From NCBI GenBank assembly GCA_964622235.1, contig CAZUNB010000017.1, positions 1-22,464 of the forward strand: a stretch of DNA of 22,464 nt, in the 5' to 3' direction. The translations under genes were made by a program, and so were the position numbers. The notes beneath the pieces were generated by a model. That model did no database searches. It saw only the letters and a list, made by a program, of their open reading frames with translations, and was not told the DNA's origin. Origin of the DNA: CAZUNB01 sp964622235 (GTDB lineage: Bacteria > Patescibacteriota > Saccharimonadia > Saccharimonadales > JAGPDM01). The stretch's first letter is position 1, and each line of letters opens with the position of its first letter. Of this stretch, positions 1 through 8,187 are shown one piece after another.

Positions 1-2
1 TC

Positions 3-221
3 ACGACCAAATATGGAATAAAGCAAGATCTTAGTAGCTACTCAAGAAACATTTTTATTTCTGACATTGGTGTTGAGTCAATGGCTGGTGCAATCAAGCT
101 GGCTGCAGGAAAATCTTATGATAGCCGTATGAAGGATCTTAAGACAACTTCAATAGAAAACGATTGGTCTAAATCTATTAGTGTGGCTTCTATTAAAGAC
201 ATACTTGCTTCGCTTGAGTAA
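3..221 (+). CDS. C-terminal fragment of a probable glycosyltransferase
   Basis: An open frame enters from the left edge and ends at a TAA at 219-221, giving 72 residues with no start in view. The text (a GIKQDLSSYSRNIF segment, a helix around SMAGAIKLAAGKS, then a Trp followed by a helix ending KDILASLE) resembles the last helices of GT-B/family 4 glycosyltransferases, where a conserved Trp precedes a terminal helix. No catalytic motif is present, so the family call rests on this tail and on the surrounding glycan genes. It is convergent with the GT2 gene at 358-1449. Another enzyme of the same locus cannot be excluded. Confidence 0.5.
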   Translation, partial: TTKYGIKQDLSSYSRNIFISDIGVESMAGAIKLAAGKSYDSRMKDLKTTSIENDWSKSISVASIKDILASLE

Positions 222-357
222 AAATAATCGGACAAAGTACAGCGAGCATAGAAAACTTTTATTTTTTTGTCTCGGCTAGCGACATGATTCTAAGCGAATT
301 CATCACCATGCGCTTTCTGGCTGATTAATTAATAGGTAGCTGTCGGTCTTAATTCTT
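222..357. other. Convergent intergenic spacer
   Basis: These 136 bases separate two convergent genes. They contain a T-rich run (about 257-269), but I see no compact GC-rich hairpin directly in front of it, so a bidirectional terminator is expected here by position and not shown by sequence. No small gene or RNA is evident. Confidence 0.35.
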
Positions 358-1449
358 TTATTTCTCTTTTCTAAATAAGCGCACAAACCTAGCTCTAAGC
401 CTCCAGGTGCGTGAATTATAGACCAGATTCAACTCTTCTTGTTTGCTCTTGAGTTCTTCGCTTAATTCATGTATTTGTTTCTGATCTTTTTTAGTATTAT
501 GCTTTATCGTACCTATCTCATTTTCTAAGTTTTTCAAACGGGAAAGGACCATATGAAAATAATTCTTTAAAAGACTGGGGTCTTTTACGAAAAAAGGCTT
601 TAGTGTCCCAGGATATTTATCGTCTGCACTTGCAACTATCGACATGTATTCAATTATATGTATTTCTGCCTTGCTTACATGTTGCGGCTTCAGAAGAATC
701 TTAGCCTGCTCTTCGAAGAACCTCATATGTTTATAGCCATGGTCGTGCATTAATTTTTCGACACTGTTGGTTTGACTCCACCACACGCCGCCAGGATTAC
801 GTCGGTAAGCTGCCATAACTTCGTCGATAAAGTAGATTTTCCCACTAAGCGCGTGCATCGTGTGGAGATACCAGTCTATCGGCAGGATATCAACTGGCAG
901 GCCTTCATAGCTTTTCGCCCGACGATACAGAACCGAGTTTGTCTGAATGAGATTTTGGTCTACAATAGCCTCGACGCCACCGACTATCCCCTCTTTTATG
1001 TTTTCAGGGTATATTTCTGACAGTCTTTGTATTGTTTCATATATAACTTTGACTGGGTGGAAACAAACGCTTACCTCGGGGTTGTTATTCATAACCGTAG
1101 TTTGTTTTGTGATTTTTTCGATATCCGTCCAGTAATCGTCACCTTCGCAAAGCGCTATATACTTACCCGTAGACAACGAGAGCCCATCATATAGATTTCT
1201 TGCTATGCCTATGTTTTTTTTACGCATCTTTAATACAAAGTCTATTTTCGATTTATATGGCTCAATTGTCTCTAAGATAACCTTCTGTGTATTGTCCGTA
1301 GATGCGTCATCACAGATAACTACTTCTAAGTTAGAATAGTTCTGTGAGCAGACGCTTTCAATAGCCTGCTTAATGTACTGCTCTTGATTATAGGAAATAC
1401 AGACAACGCTCACCTTCGAGAGATCTTGATTTTTTGCTTTACTTGTCAT
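358..1449 (-). CDS. Family 2 glycosyltransferase with C-terminal coiled coil
   Basis: 363 residues. A GT-A fold transferase domain fills roughly residues 13-225: nucleotide-binding start VSVVCISYNQ (13-22), ICDDASTDNT (45-54) with the acidic pair of the sugar-nucleotide site, and a DxD-like CEGDDYW (101-107). YRRNPGGVW (215-223) matches the YRxHxGGvW element of GT2 enzymes acting on surface glycans. Residues about 304-345 are rich in Glu/Lys/Leu heptads and look like a coiled coil, followed by a basic tail SRTWRLRARF (346-355) common at the ends of glycan-locus transferases. It should transfer a sugar from a nucleotide donor to a lipid-linked or nascent glycan at the inner membrane face. It lies 26 bases after the aminotransferase gene but has its own strong -10, so it can be transcribed separately. 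Donor and acceptor cannot be read from sequence. Confidence 0.85.
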   Translation of the reverse strand: MTSKAKNQDLSKVSVVCISYNQEQYIKQAIESVCSQNYSNLEVVICDDASTDNTQKVILETIEPYKSKIDFVLKMRKKNIGIARNLYDGLSLSTGKYIALCEGDDYWTDIEKITKQTTVMNNNPEVSVCFHPVKVIYETIQRLSEIYPENIKEGIVGGVEAIVDQNLIQTNSVLYRRAKSYEGLPVDILPIDWYLHTMHALSGKIYFIDEVMAAYRRNPGGVWWSQTNSVEKLMHDHGYKHMRFFEEQAKILLKPQHVSKAEIHIIEYMSIVASADDKYPGTLKPFFVKDPSLLKNYFHMVLSRLKNLENEIGTIKHNTKKDQKQIHELSEELKSKQEELNLVYNSRTWRLRARFVRLFRKEK

Positions 1450-1458
1450 GTTGTCGTA

Positions 1459-1464
1459 ATTATA
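1459..1464 (-). promoter_or_regulatory. Extended -10 promoter of the 358-1449 gene, leaderless geometry
   Basis: On the minus strand TATAAT, preceded by TGA (an extended TGn -10), ends 9 bases before the ATG at 1449. Transcription starting about 7-9 bases after the hexamer would begin at or next to the ATG. No Shine-Dalgarno sequence lies between the hexamer and the start. No clear -35 is seen. Confidence 0.55.
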
Positions 1465-1475
1465 TCACGCGGAGA

Positions 1476-2591
1476 TTACAGCCCTATGGCAATTCGATCA
1501 ACAACCTCTTGCGTGACGTCACCATGAGCAGGTAGAGAAAAAATTTTACTACAAACTTCTTCGGTGATTGAAAGATTGGAGAGATGCTCGTAGCCAACGA
1601 AAGGCTTATGCTTGTGGATTGGTGGACTGTAGTAGTTCCTGTATTGAATTCTCTCTTCATTCAGCCTGCGTATAAAATTTGACGCAAGCTCTGGGTTGTC
1701 AGCCATACAGGACACAAAACCAACCGATGATCTTTGGTCGTTCGGCTGAAAGTTGAAACCAAGCGGCCGTAATGCGTCTTTGTACATAGCTAGTACGCTT
1801 TGTCTTTTTGTTAATCGTTCGTCGATTAGCTTGAGTTGTCGAACACCAATTGCTGCCGATAGCTCTGATAGCTTGGCGTTGATTCCAAGTGACTGCGCTT
1901 CGCTTTTTTCGTTAAAACCAAAATTTGTATCACGTTGTAGTTTTGTCGCCAGGTTCTCGTCAGAGCACACAATTGCTCCACCCTCGCCAATCGCAAACGG
2001 TTTAGTGGCATGAAACGAAAAGACCTCACAGTCGCCTTTAATCCCAACCTTACTGTCGTCTTCATATCGCGACCCAAAACCAGCCGCCGAATCAATAATC
2101 AGCGGAAGCTCAAACTCTCCAGAAAGAACTTCCCAATCATTAATCTGTGGATTGCCGACGCCGAACGTGTTGCACAGTAACACGCCACAGACTTGGTCTC
2201 TGTTTTTAGTATTTTCTAGATAATGTTTGGCCGCCGTCACATCTGGCTGTAGCGTATCTCTGTCGATATCTACAAATACCGGCTCATAGCCAAGCAGTAC
2301 AAGGCTTGAAGCACCGGCGACAAATGTGAAAGAGGGTATTATTACTTTTCTTTTCCCTTCGATTGGGGCTGGAAATAGATTCTTTATCGCTAAAATTAAG
2401 CCGGAAGTGGCACTGGAAACTGTTACAGCAAATAGATCATGGCCGACGTACCCTTCTATGCCTGCTCTAAATTTTTGCTCATACGGACCGAAATTTGTAT
2501 ACCAATTATTTTGCTGGATTGCCCGATAATCCGCCTGTATCTCTTCACCGTCAGGTAGATCGGGCTTGATAAATCGGATATTATATTTCAC
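1476..2591 (-). CDS. DegT/DnrJ/EryC1/StrS-family PLP-dependent sugar aminotransferase
   Basis: With a GTG start at 2591 the protein has 371 residues, typical for the family. It should convert a nucleotide-linked keto-sugar to an amino-sugar using glutamate and PLP. Family marks (numbered from the GTG): NWYTNFGPYEQKF near 29-41, the PLP-holding Asp in IDSAAGFGS (Asp167), the Schiff-base lysine in SFHATKPFAIGEGG (Lys197), and GINAKLSELSAAIG around 236-249. The position usually filled by His in ED-x-A-H motifs is Gly here. The GTG is preferred over a start at 2636 because AAGGA sits 7 bases upstream and the 2636 start would overlap the acetyltransferase gene by 56 bases; GTG overlaps it by only 11. 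Next to a PglD-like acetyltransferase, the likely product is an N-acetylated amino-sugar such as a bacillosamine, perosamine or fucosamine derivative; which one is not determinable. Confidence 0.88.
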   Translation of the reverse strand: MKYNIRFIKPDLPDGEEIQADYRAIQQNNWYTNFGPYEQKFRAGIEGYVGHDLFAVTVSSATSGLILAIKNLFPAPIEGKRKVIIPSFTFVAGASSLVLLGYEPVFVDIDRDTLQPDVTAAKHYLENTKNRDQVCGVLLCNTFGVGNPQINDWEVLSGEFELPLIIDSAAGFGSRYEDDSKVGIKGDCEVFSFHATKPFAIGEGGAIVCSDENLATKLQRDTNFGFNEKSEAQSLGINAKLSELSAAIGVRQLKLIDERLTKRQSVLAMYKDALRPLGFNFQPNDQRSSVGFVSCMADNPELASNFIRRLNEERIQYRNYYSPPIHKHKPFVGYEHLSNLSITEEVCSKIFSLPAHGDVTQEVVDRIAIGL

Positions 2592-3213
2592 GCAGCCATC
2601 CTTGGTTAATTTTAATAACTTTTGCTGGACTGCCAACTACAACACTATTTTCAGCAATAATGTCGTCCAAAACGACTGCACCGGCACCAACAACACACCC
2701 AGAAGCAATGCGTACACCATTGCTCACAATCGCACCAACACCTATAAATACTCCAGATTCTATAGACACATTTCCGGCTATATTAACACCTGGGCTAATA
2801 GTTACATAATCGCCCACTGTGCAATTATGGCTGATAGTAGCTGCAACGTTAACTATTGTATGGTCACCGATTGCGACGTTCGTAGTTATTATAACGCCAG
2901 AAGAAATGACACAACCTTTTCCTATCACTGAACTGTCCGAAACTACAGCACCTTTAGCTACTAGTGAATAGAAATCGGATCCGGGCCATTTGTTAACCAT
3001 CTGCTTTCTAATAGCTGGGGCACCAATAGCTACTACAACAGGGATGGCCGAAGAGCTCCCCGGACGCAAAACATCCAAGACTATTCTGCCAGATTCTGCT
3101 TGACCTAGGAACTGTTCATCGACTGCACGAAAAGCAATACTTGCACTCTCGCTTGAGAAGGCCTCAACCTCATCTGCTTGACCACCGTTTCCAAGGATAC
3201 CTACGTGCTGCAT
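2581..3213 (-). CDS. PglD/NeuD-type sugar O/N-acetyltransferase (left-handed beta-helix)
   Basis: 210 residues, the usual size of PglD/NeuD proteins. The N-terminus has the small nucleotide-sugar-binding domain signature GILGNGGQADEV (5-16). From about residue 85 to 190 there are hexapeptide repeats (VIGKGC, VAIGDHT, TVGDYV, VSIESGV, VRIASGC) forming a left-handed beta-helix that binds acetyl-CoA. ISHNCTVGD contains His129, matching the catalytic base of the family, and GSPAKVIK (194-201) is the usual exit motif. It would acetylate the amino group made by the downstream aminotransferase, with which it overlaps by 11 bases; this order supports a UDP-N-acetyl-amino-sugar pathway. The ATG at 3213 has a good GAAAGGA site with 6-base spacing, one base after the stop of the preceding gene. 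Confidence 0.9.
   Translation of the reverse strand: MQHVGILGNGGQADEVEAFSSESASIAFRAVDEQFLGQAESGRIVLDVLRPGSSSAIPVVVAIGAPAIRKQMVNKWPGSDFYSLVAKGAVVSDSSVIGKGCVISSGVIITTNVAIGDHTIVNVAATISHNCTVGDYVTISPGVNIAGNVSIESGVFIGVGAIVSNGVRIASGCVVGAGAVVLDDIIAENSVVVGSPAKVIKINQGWLREI
2599..2603 (-). promoter_or_regulatory. Ribosome binding site fixing the aminotransferase start
   Basis: AAGGA on the minus strand followed by 7 bases and GTG (2591-2589). It lies within the last codons of the acetyltransferase gene and supports the GTG over the upstream in-frame start. Confidence 0.6.
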
Positions 3214-3214
3214 A

Positions 3215-4174
3215 TTATATCCTTTCCAGAATAGCTTCTGCTCTTACTCTGACCGAATCAACCGGATTAAACGTATCCATCATCTCCTCATGGGTTCGTC
3301 TGCTGTGTTCTTTTACATCGATTGATTGTCGGATTGCGAGTATTTCGCTCGCAGCTTTGTGCGTATCGAGCGGTAAGCTAAAAACTGTTTCTAAATTGTT
3401 CCCAAGCTCAAAAGTGTCGTGCCAGAATAAAATCGATCCCGTTAGGCCGGCTTCAATGAAGGTGGCGGTGTATTTACCATCAATGAAGGTTTTATGCTTA
3501 ATATCTCGCGCAACATGGACAAAGCCATCATGGCAATGATACTGTTTTATGGCTTCTTTGTGATCAAGATACCCATATGGCAAATATTTTTTTTCTTTTT
3601 GTCCAATTCTTTTTCGCAATCTATTATTTTTTTCATGTCTTTCAACGTGCCTTCTATAGACTTCGGGGCTACGTGGCGGAAATACGTCATACTTTAAGCC
3701 GGTCTCCTTCATTATCTCTACGCTCCTTTCCCAGTCTTTTTGCGGACTTGCGTTTGAAACATGTACGAGTTTATTTAGCTTTTTACGATAACGTTTTAAC
3801 TTAACAAGCTCTGTGTCGACGCTAAAAGGATAAAAAACAACATTATCTAGTCCTTTGTACGCGATTTCGAGAGGTCCAGGATTGATGAATATTTTTTCAA
3901 AATTTTTGATTAATTTTCTATGAATCCTTCTAGTTTCTGAATTGTATAACGGATTATGGCTAAATCCTGGAAAGAGGGTTGCAAATCTTTTAAGAGCAGG
4001 AAGGGTAGATGCTTCTTCTAATACGTCAGGCCCGAAGGACAGAAGTAAAGTGTCCCCAGAAGGATCGTCCACTACGGTGAAATACTTCTCGAACTCCGGG
4101 ACCTCCCATCGTAAAAAATGTGTTGCTTGTTTCACGTGTATGTAGAGCTTAGGCTTGACTGGATTAATGGTCAT
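3215..4174 (-). CDS. Probable GT-B fold glycosyltransferase
   Basis: 319 residues, somewhat short for a family 4 enzyme. The C-terminal half carries GT-B features: YPFSVDTE (115-122, resembling the fGVD element), VHVSNASPQKDW (137-148) at the start of the second Rossmann domain, YLDHKEAIKQY (202-212), and TATFIEAGLTGSILFW (236-251) with the donor-binding Glu241 of the E-x7-E region. The N-terminal domain is poorly recognisable. It starts one base inside the stop of wzt (TAATG) with a strong GGAGG at the wzt end, so the two are translationally coupled. This places it in the exporter operon as a glycan-assembly enzyme. An unclassified glycan-modifying protein remains possible. Confidence 0.65.
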   Translation of the reverse strand: MTINPVKPKLYIHVKQATHFLRWEVPEFEKYFTVVDDPSGDTLLLSFGPDVLEEASTLPALKRFATLFPGFSHNPLYNSETRRIHRKLIKNFEKIFINPGPLEIAYKGLDNVVFYPFSVDTELVKLKRYRKKLNKLVHVSNASPQKDWERSVEIMKETGLKYDVFPPRSPEVYRRHVERHEKNNRLRKRIGQKEKKYLPYGYLDHKEAIKQYHCHDGFVHVARDIKHKTFIDGKYTATFIEAGLTGSILFWHDTFELGNNLETVFSLPLDTHKAASEILAIRQSIDVKEHSRRTHEEMMDTFNPVDSVRVRAEAILERI

Positions 4175-5346
4175 TATCTTTTCCTCCAGTCTCCCTTTAG
4201 TTTCATCGCGCTACCTCGCTTTTCGTCATATCCTTCAATGGAGAAAGACACTCTGTTTTCAGTTGAGCTAAAAAGCTTTTTATCGCTAGCCCGGAACACC
4301 CCTGCAGAGATAGTGTAAATACCAGGGTTAAACCCCGCTAGATCACAGCTTACCGCAACTTTATTAGACGAAGCTATTGCGGGACCACTTCCAATTGAAT
4401 TTAGCTCGGCGACTGAAGCGCCTAAGCTACCAATAGAAAAGCCGAAGTAGTAATCGAATTCAAAATCATTTTCATAATCTATGAAAATCTCGATAGATTC
4501 ATCTGAAGAAAAAGCCTTCTTCTTAAGAAAAACTTTAACCTCATTTTGTAGTTTTAGGTTATTGGTTATTGATTTTTTCGACGTCTCTCGCTGAATGTTT
4601 TTAGTAGTGTACTTATCCGCTATTTCTGAAGGCGTACCAATCTCCATCGAGGACCCTACAGAAAGCAACATTGCTCGAGTGCAGAATCTCTGGACTGCCA
4701 TCATATCATGCGTGACGAGTATAACAGTTTGATTGTCTCGTTTTAACTTTTCAAAGTACGTATAACATTTTTGCTGAAAAGCGGCATCTCCAACTGCAAG
4801 AACTTCATCGAGAAGCAAGATATCAGAATTGGCGCGAATGGCTATCGAAAAAGCTAAGCGGACCTGCATACCACTACTGTAATTTTTTAACTTTTGATCC
4901 ATGAATTTCTCAAGTTCCGCGAAATCAACAATTTCGTCATACATCTCATACATTTGCTTGCGCGTAAAACCGAGAAGAGCACCATTAAGAAACACGTTTT
5001 CTCGACCACTCAACTCTGGGTTGAACCCAACTCCAAGCTCGATAAATGGAATCAAACTACCGTTAACTGTAATTTGGCCTTCAGTTGGAGCGTATATACC
5101 AGCCATAAGCTTTAGTAAAGTACTTTTACCACTTCCATTCTTGCCTACTATACCGAAAAAATCACCCTTTTTAATTTCAAAATTGATATTTTTTAGGACC
5201 TGCTGTTTTTCGTAAGTTTTTGACAAAAAAAGATTCATTAGTGCGCCTTTGAGCGAGTCCTGTTTTTCGTGTGGCAAGATGAATGTTTTGCTCAAGTTAC
5301 TGACTTTAATTGCAACATCATCGGTTTTAGGTTTGTTTTTTGGCAT
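4174..5346 (-). CDS. wzt: Polysaccharide ABC transporter ATP-binding protein with C-terminal substrate domain
   Basis: 390 residues from the ATG at 5346, which lies one base after the wzm stop with GGAG about 10 bases upstream; an in-frame TTG at 5364 is less likely. ATPase domain about 10-245: Walker A GKNGSGKST (from residue 68), Q-loop region, signature YSSGMQ (156-161), Walker B ILLLDEVLAVGD (176-187), and switch His213. The remaining approximately 140 residues form a separate beta-rich domain (FSSDESIEIFIDYEN, GFNPGIYTISAGVF) like the Ig-like carbohydrate-binding domain of Wzt proteins that select the finished polymer end before export. It pairs with the permease encoded immediately upstream and acts on the cytoplasmic side of the membrane. 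The extra domain suggests the exporter recognises a specific terminal modification, unlike short teichoic-acid TagH/RfbB types. Confidence 0.9.
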   Translation of the reverse strand: MPKNKPKTDDVAIKVSNLSKTFILPHEKQDSLKGALMNLFLSKTYEKQQVLKNINFEIKKGDFFGIVGKNGSGKSTLLKLMAGIYAPTEGQITVNGSLIPFIELGVGFNPELSGRENVFLNGALLGFTRKQMYEMYDEIVDFAELEKFMDQKLKNYSSGMQVRLAFSIAIRANSDILLLDEVLAVGDAAFQQKCYTYFEKLKRDNQTVILVTHDMMAVQRFCTRAMLLSVGSSMEIGTPSEIADKYTTKNIQRETSKKSITNNLKLQNEVKVFLKKKAFSSDESIEIFIDYENDFEFDYYFGFSIGSLGASVAELNSIGSGPAIASSNKVAVSCDLAGFNPGIYTISAGVFRASDKKLFSSTENRVSFSIEGYDEKRGSAMKLKGDWRKR

Positions 5347-5347
5347 A

Positions 5348-6172
5348 CTAAATATTCTCCGCAAAATACTTTTGTTGCGACCTGAAATAACTCACACCAA
5401 TAATAAATGTAATTGCTGCCACAGTTATTGGAATCAATACAGCGAAAGAAGAACCATAAACGCTAGAAACCGTCATTGTCTCCGGCGTAACCAGGGCATA
5501 ACGAGCTTCCTGCATTACATACGCCACTGGATTTACCAGTAATAGCTTCTGATAAAATGGATTACTGAACTGGCTTAGCGGATAAAGTATTGGTGTAGCA
5601 TAAAAAGCACCTTGCATAATAACCTCCCATATGTGGGATAAGTCTCTAAACTTAACAAAGGCAGCCGCTAAGAAAAGCGAAACACCCAAAGAGAATAAAA
5701 AATAAAAAATAAAAATAAACGGTAGGAATATCACTGCTTGATTAATATCAACGCCTCCGACAATCATAAAAATTGCCACGATGAGAAGATTTAATGTCAG
5801 ATTAATTAAAGCCGCAAGACTAGTGGACAACACGATGATCCACCGCGGAATACTAATCTTGCGAATCAAGTCACCCCTAGCAACGATAGAGCCTAGGCTA
5901 AGGTTGGTCATTTCTCCAAAGAAGTTCCACATAACAATACCAAGCAAAAGATAAACAGAGTAGTGAGGAATTGCATCGCCTATCTTAAACACGTTAACAA
6001 ACACGACATAGAGGATTGCAAACAACATCAGGGGCTTGAGTAGCGACCATAGATAGCCAAGCACAGAATTTTGGTACCTCAGCTTGAAGTCCGTAATGAC
6101 CAGCTCTTTTATGAGTGCTTTATTCTTTATCGAGAAAACTGATTTGAATGTTGCTTGTGCACTGTCTATCAT
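5348..6172 (-). CDS. wzm: Polysaccharide ABC transporter permease (ABC-2 type)
   Basis: 274 residues. The amphipathic start ITDFKLRYQNSVLGYLWSLL (about 26-45) is the conserved entry of Wzm/TagG/RfbA permeases. About six hydrophobic segments follow, including LMLFAILYVVFVNVF, SVYLLLGIVMWNFF, and three near 110-185, ending in a last segment around FAVLIPITVAAITFIIGV. A re-entrant element PILYPLSQF is visible near 195-205. It forms the membrane channel for lipid-linked polysaccharide with the ATPase encoded next. It is the first gene of the minus-strand operon, reading from a TATAAT-containing divergent promoter 9 bases upstream of the ATG, with no Shine-Dalgarno sequence. Confidence 0.9.
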   Translation of the reverse strand: MIDSAQATFKSVFSIKNKALIKELVITDFKLRYQNSVLGYLWSLLKPLMLFAILYVVFVNVFKIGDAIPHYSVYLLLGIVMWNFFGEMTNLSLGSIVARGDLIRKISIPRWIIVLSTSLAALINLTLNLLIVAIFMIVGGVDINQAVIFLPFIFIFYFLFSLGVSLFLAAAFVKFRDLSHIWEVIMQGAFYATPILYPLSQFSNPFYQKLLLVNPVAYVMQEARYALVTPETMTVSSVYGSSFAVLIPITVAAITFIIGVSYFRSQQKYFAENI

Positions 6173-6181
6173 CGTTCAATA

Positions 6182-6191
6182 ATTATATACT
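6182..6191. promoter_or_regulatory. Divergent promoter with overlapping -10 hexamers
   Basis: Minus strand: TATAAT at 6187-6182, ending 9 bases before the wzm ATG (6172). Plus strand: TATACT at 6186-6191, ending 7 bases before the ATG at 6199. The two hexamers share bases 6186-6187. The whole space between the two starts is 26 bases, so neither gene has room for a normal leader. A weak minus-strand -35-like TTCGCA lies 18 bases upstream of TATAAT; no good plus-strand -35 is seen. Confidence 0.5.
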
Positions 6192-6198
6192 ACCTGAT

Positions 6199-7227
6199 AT
6201 GCCTATGCGAACTATTGCTGATACTGTAATCATAGTCTTGAACTGGAATGGTGCCGAGATCATAAAGGCTTGCGTCGATTCACTGCTAAGCCAGCAAGCC
6301 GTTTTTGATATTATTGTTGTCGACAATAATTCGGGTGACAACTCCCGAGAAATTATTGAACAGTACGGAGATAAAATAACCTCTATCTACAACGATAGTA
6401 ACCGAGGGTTTTCTGGTGGCGTAAATACGGGAATCCGCTACGCGCTCGAAAAGAACTACGAATATATCGGTCTATTAAACAACGATGCAGTAGCTAAGCT
6501 TGGATGGGTCAAGCATCTCCGTGATGCTTTCTCAGATGAGACTATTGGCTCGGCAACCTCTACCATGATCCATAGCCGCGATCAGACTTACGACAGCACC
6601 GGCGACTTTTACACTATCTGGGGAATGGCTTATCCGCGTGGCCGCGACAAAAAGATGCAGGGTCAGTACGACAAAGACGCCTCTATCATGACCGCCTCTG
6701 GCGGAGCCAGTATGTTTCTGGCAGAAATGTTTCGGGATATTGGGTTATTTGATGAAGATTTCTTCGCATATTATGAAGATGTTGACCTAGGGCTTCGAGC
6801 AATTACTCGTGGCTGGAGGGCTGTTTTTGCGCCGAAAGCGTCTGTTCTACATGCTACGGGCAGTAGTTCAAATAAAATTAAAAATTTTGGAGCTTACCAA
6901 GCAGTCAAAAACCAGCCAATGCTACTACTAAAAAACATCCCTTCTCCTTTGTTCTGGAGAGTTTTGCCTCGTTTTGTTGTCTCGTATGGTGCTTTTTCTT
7001 TCTATCTAATCCGCAAAGGTAACGTTTTGACTCTACTAAAAGGGTGGTTGGCTGTTCTAGCCTTAACACCAAGGAAACTAAAGGAACGGCGAAAAATAAT
7101 GAAAAGAGCAGCGCCTGATGGCTTAGCCCTTCTGGAGTCATTAATTATCAAAGACGTGCCGCCAAACATACGATCTCTAAAAAAATTACAGGAATTTATT
7201 CGGAAGATTTACCCTGATTTCAATTAG
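6199..7227 (+). CDS. Rhamnosyltransferase-like family 2 glycosyltransferase (WbbL type)
   Basis: 342 residues from the ATG at 6199 (a second ATG at 6205 is equally possible); an in-frame start at 6148 would lie inside wzm and upstream of the -10, so it is rejected. GT-A domain: TVIIVLNWNGAE (9-20), VVDNNSGDNS (40-49), NRGFSGGVNTGIR (68-80), LLNNDA (92-97; the DxD equivalent), and the acceptor/base region YYEDVDLGLRA (191-201) with His218 downstream. This set is characteristic of WbbL/rhamnosyltransferase-like GT2 proteins. The C-terminal approximately 100 residues contain a hydrophobic stretch and a basic segment that may bind the membrane. It begins a plus-strand glycan gene set, 72 bases upstream of a second, similar transferase. 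Confidence 0.88.
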   Translation: MPMRTIADTVIIVLNWNGAEIIKACVDSLLSQQAVFDIIVVDNNSGDNSREIIEQYGDKITSIYNDSNRGFSGGVNTGIRYALEKNYEYIGLLNNDAVAKLGWVKHLRDAFSDETIGSATSTMIHSRDQTYDSTGDFYTIWGMAYPRGRDKKMQGQYDKDASIMTASGGASMFLAEMFRDIGLFDEDFFAYYEDVDLGLRAITRGWRAVFAPKASVLHATGSSSNKIKNFGAYQAVKNQPMLLLKNIPSPLFWRVLPRFVVSYGAFSFYLIRKGNVLTLLKGWLAVLALTPRKLKERRKIMKRAAPDGLALLESLIIKDVPPNIRSLKKLQEFIRKIYPDFN

Positions 7228-7299
7228 TCGTTAAATAGCATATCCTCTAACATCCATCCTCAGATAACAGTCCCGCCACTTTGATGATAAACTGAAACT

Positions 7300-8187
7300 A
7301 TGAAGAAAAAACCCTCATCAGGCTCGGTTCTTGTCTCGATTTTGCATTATGGAGACCCGAAGAATACTCGAGAGGCTGTATTGTCTTGCAGTGGTCAAAA
7401 GGCCGATATTCTAGTTATTGATAATGACCCAAACAACCGATACAAACCAAATGAGCAAATAATCTATGTTAAATCGCCGAAGAACGTCGGCTTTGCAGCT
7501 GGCCAAAATATCGGTCTTCGATATGCTGTCGAAAAAGGCTACGACTACTGTTTGCTCTTAAATAACGATGCTACGTTAAGTAAATTAGCTATTGAAAAGA
7601 TTGTGGACTTGCTTGAACAAAACAAAGAATACGCGGCGGCTGAATCGACAATAGTTAAAGAATCAGACCAGAATATAATTTGGTTTGGTGGCGGAAAAGT
7701 AAATAGGCTTATTGGAAAGGCGTCCCATAGAAGAATTAACCACCGCATAGAAACGCTACCAAATACACCAGCAGTTGAAGACGAGGAGTATCTGACCGGG
7801 TGCGCTATTATGATTAGGGTTTCCACACTTTCAGATATTGGACTACTCGATGAAGATTACTTTTTTTACTATGAAGATGTCGACTGGTCGACTCGAGCTA
7901 TTAGCGCGAGCTACAAACTAGCACACCTCCCGCTAGATCTGGTTGTTCACTCCGTTTCTGCCTCTACGTCTAATGAAAGAATGTTTTATTATGACGCCAG
8001 GAACAGACTTTTGTACGCTAAAAAGAATATTCGTATACCTTGGTTGGTCATTGCATATAGCTACAGCTCAATCATTCTGCTAATGAGGCTTGGGTTACTC
8101 ACTATAAGGGGCGAAAACACTTCGGCGAAAGCTATCGTTTCTGGTGTGTCCGATTTTCTACATAAAAGATACGGTGAAAGACAATGA
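7300..8187 (+). CDS. Second rhamnosyltransferase-like family 2 glycosyltransferase
   Basis: 295 residues. GT-A domain with VSILHYGDPKNTREAV (12-27), LVIDNDPNN (38-46), PKNVGFAAGQNIGLR (60-74), LLLNNDA (85-91), and YYEDVDWSTRA (190-200), then His217 and YYDARNRLLYAKKN (230-243), all in the order of the neighbouring gene, so the two are paralogous members of one GT2 subfamily. Two hydrophobic stretches near 248-270 may anchor it to the membrane. No ribosome binding site precedes the ATG; a weak GATAAA hexamer ends 8 bases before it. The stop overlaps the next start (ATGA), so it is coupled to the GT4 gene. Sugar specificity is unknown. Confidence 0.87.
   Translation: MKKKPSSGSVLVSILHYGDPKNTREAVLSCSGQKADILVIDNDPNNRYKPNEQIIYVKSPKNVGFAAGQNIGLRYAVEKGYDYCLLLNNDATLSKLAIEKIVDLLEQNKEYAAAESTIVKESDQNIIWFGGGKVNRLIGKASHRRINHRIETLPNTPAVEDEEYLTGCAIMIRVSTLSDIGLLDEDYFFYYEDVDWSTRAISASYKLAHLPLDLVVHSVSASTSNERMFYYDARNRLLYAKKNIRIPWLVIAYSYSSIILLMRLGLLTIRGENTSAKAIVSGVSDFLHKRYGERQ

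Noticed and set aside
222..357. Intrinsic terminator near the T-run at 257-269
   Set aside because: Only long-loop, weak pairings (GACAAA/TTTGTC) are found, not a compact GC-rich stem.
2566..2931. Plus-strand frame antisense to the acetyltransferase gene
   Set aside because: It is a shadow: its Asn/Tyr/Thr-rich text mirrors the hexapeptide-repeat codons of the real gene.
6148..6198. Upstream start for the GT2 gene at 6199
   Set aside because: It lies inside wzm on the opposite strand and upstream of the -10; the GT2 homology begins only after 6199.
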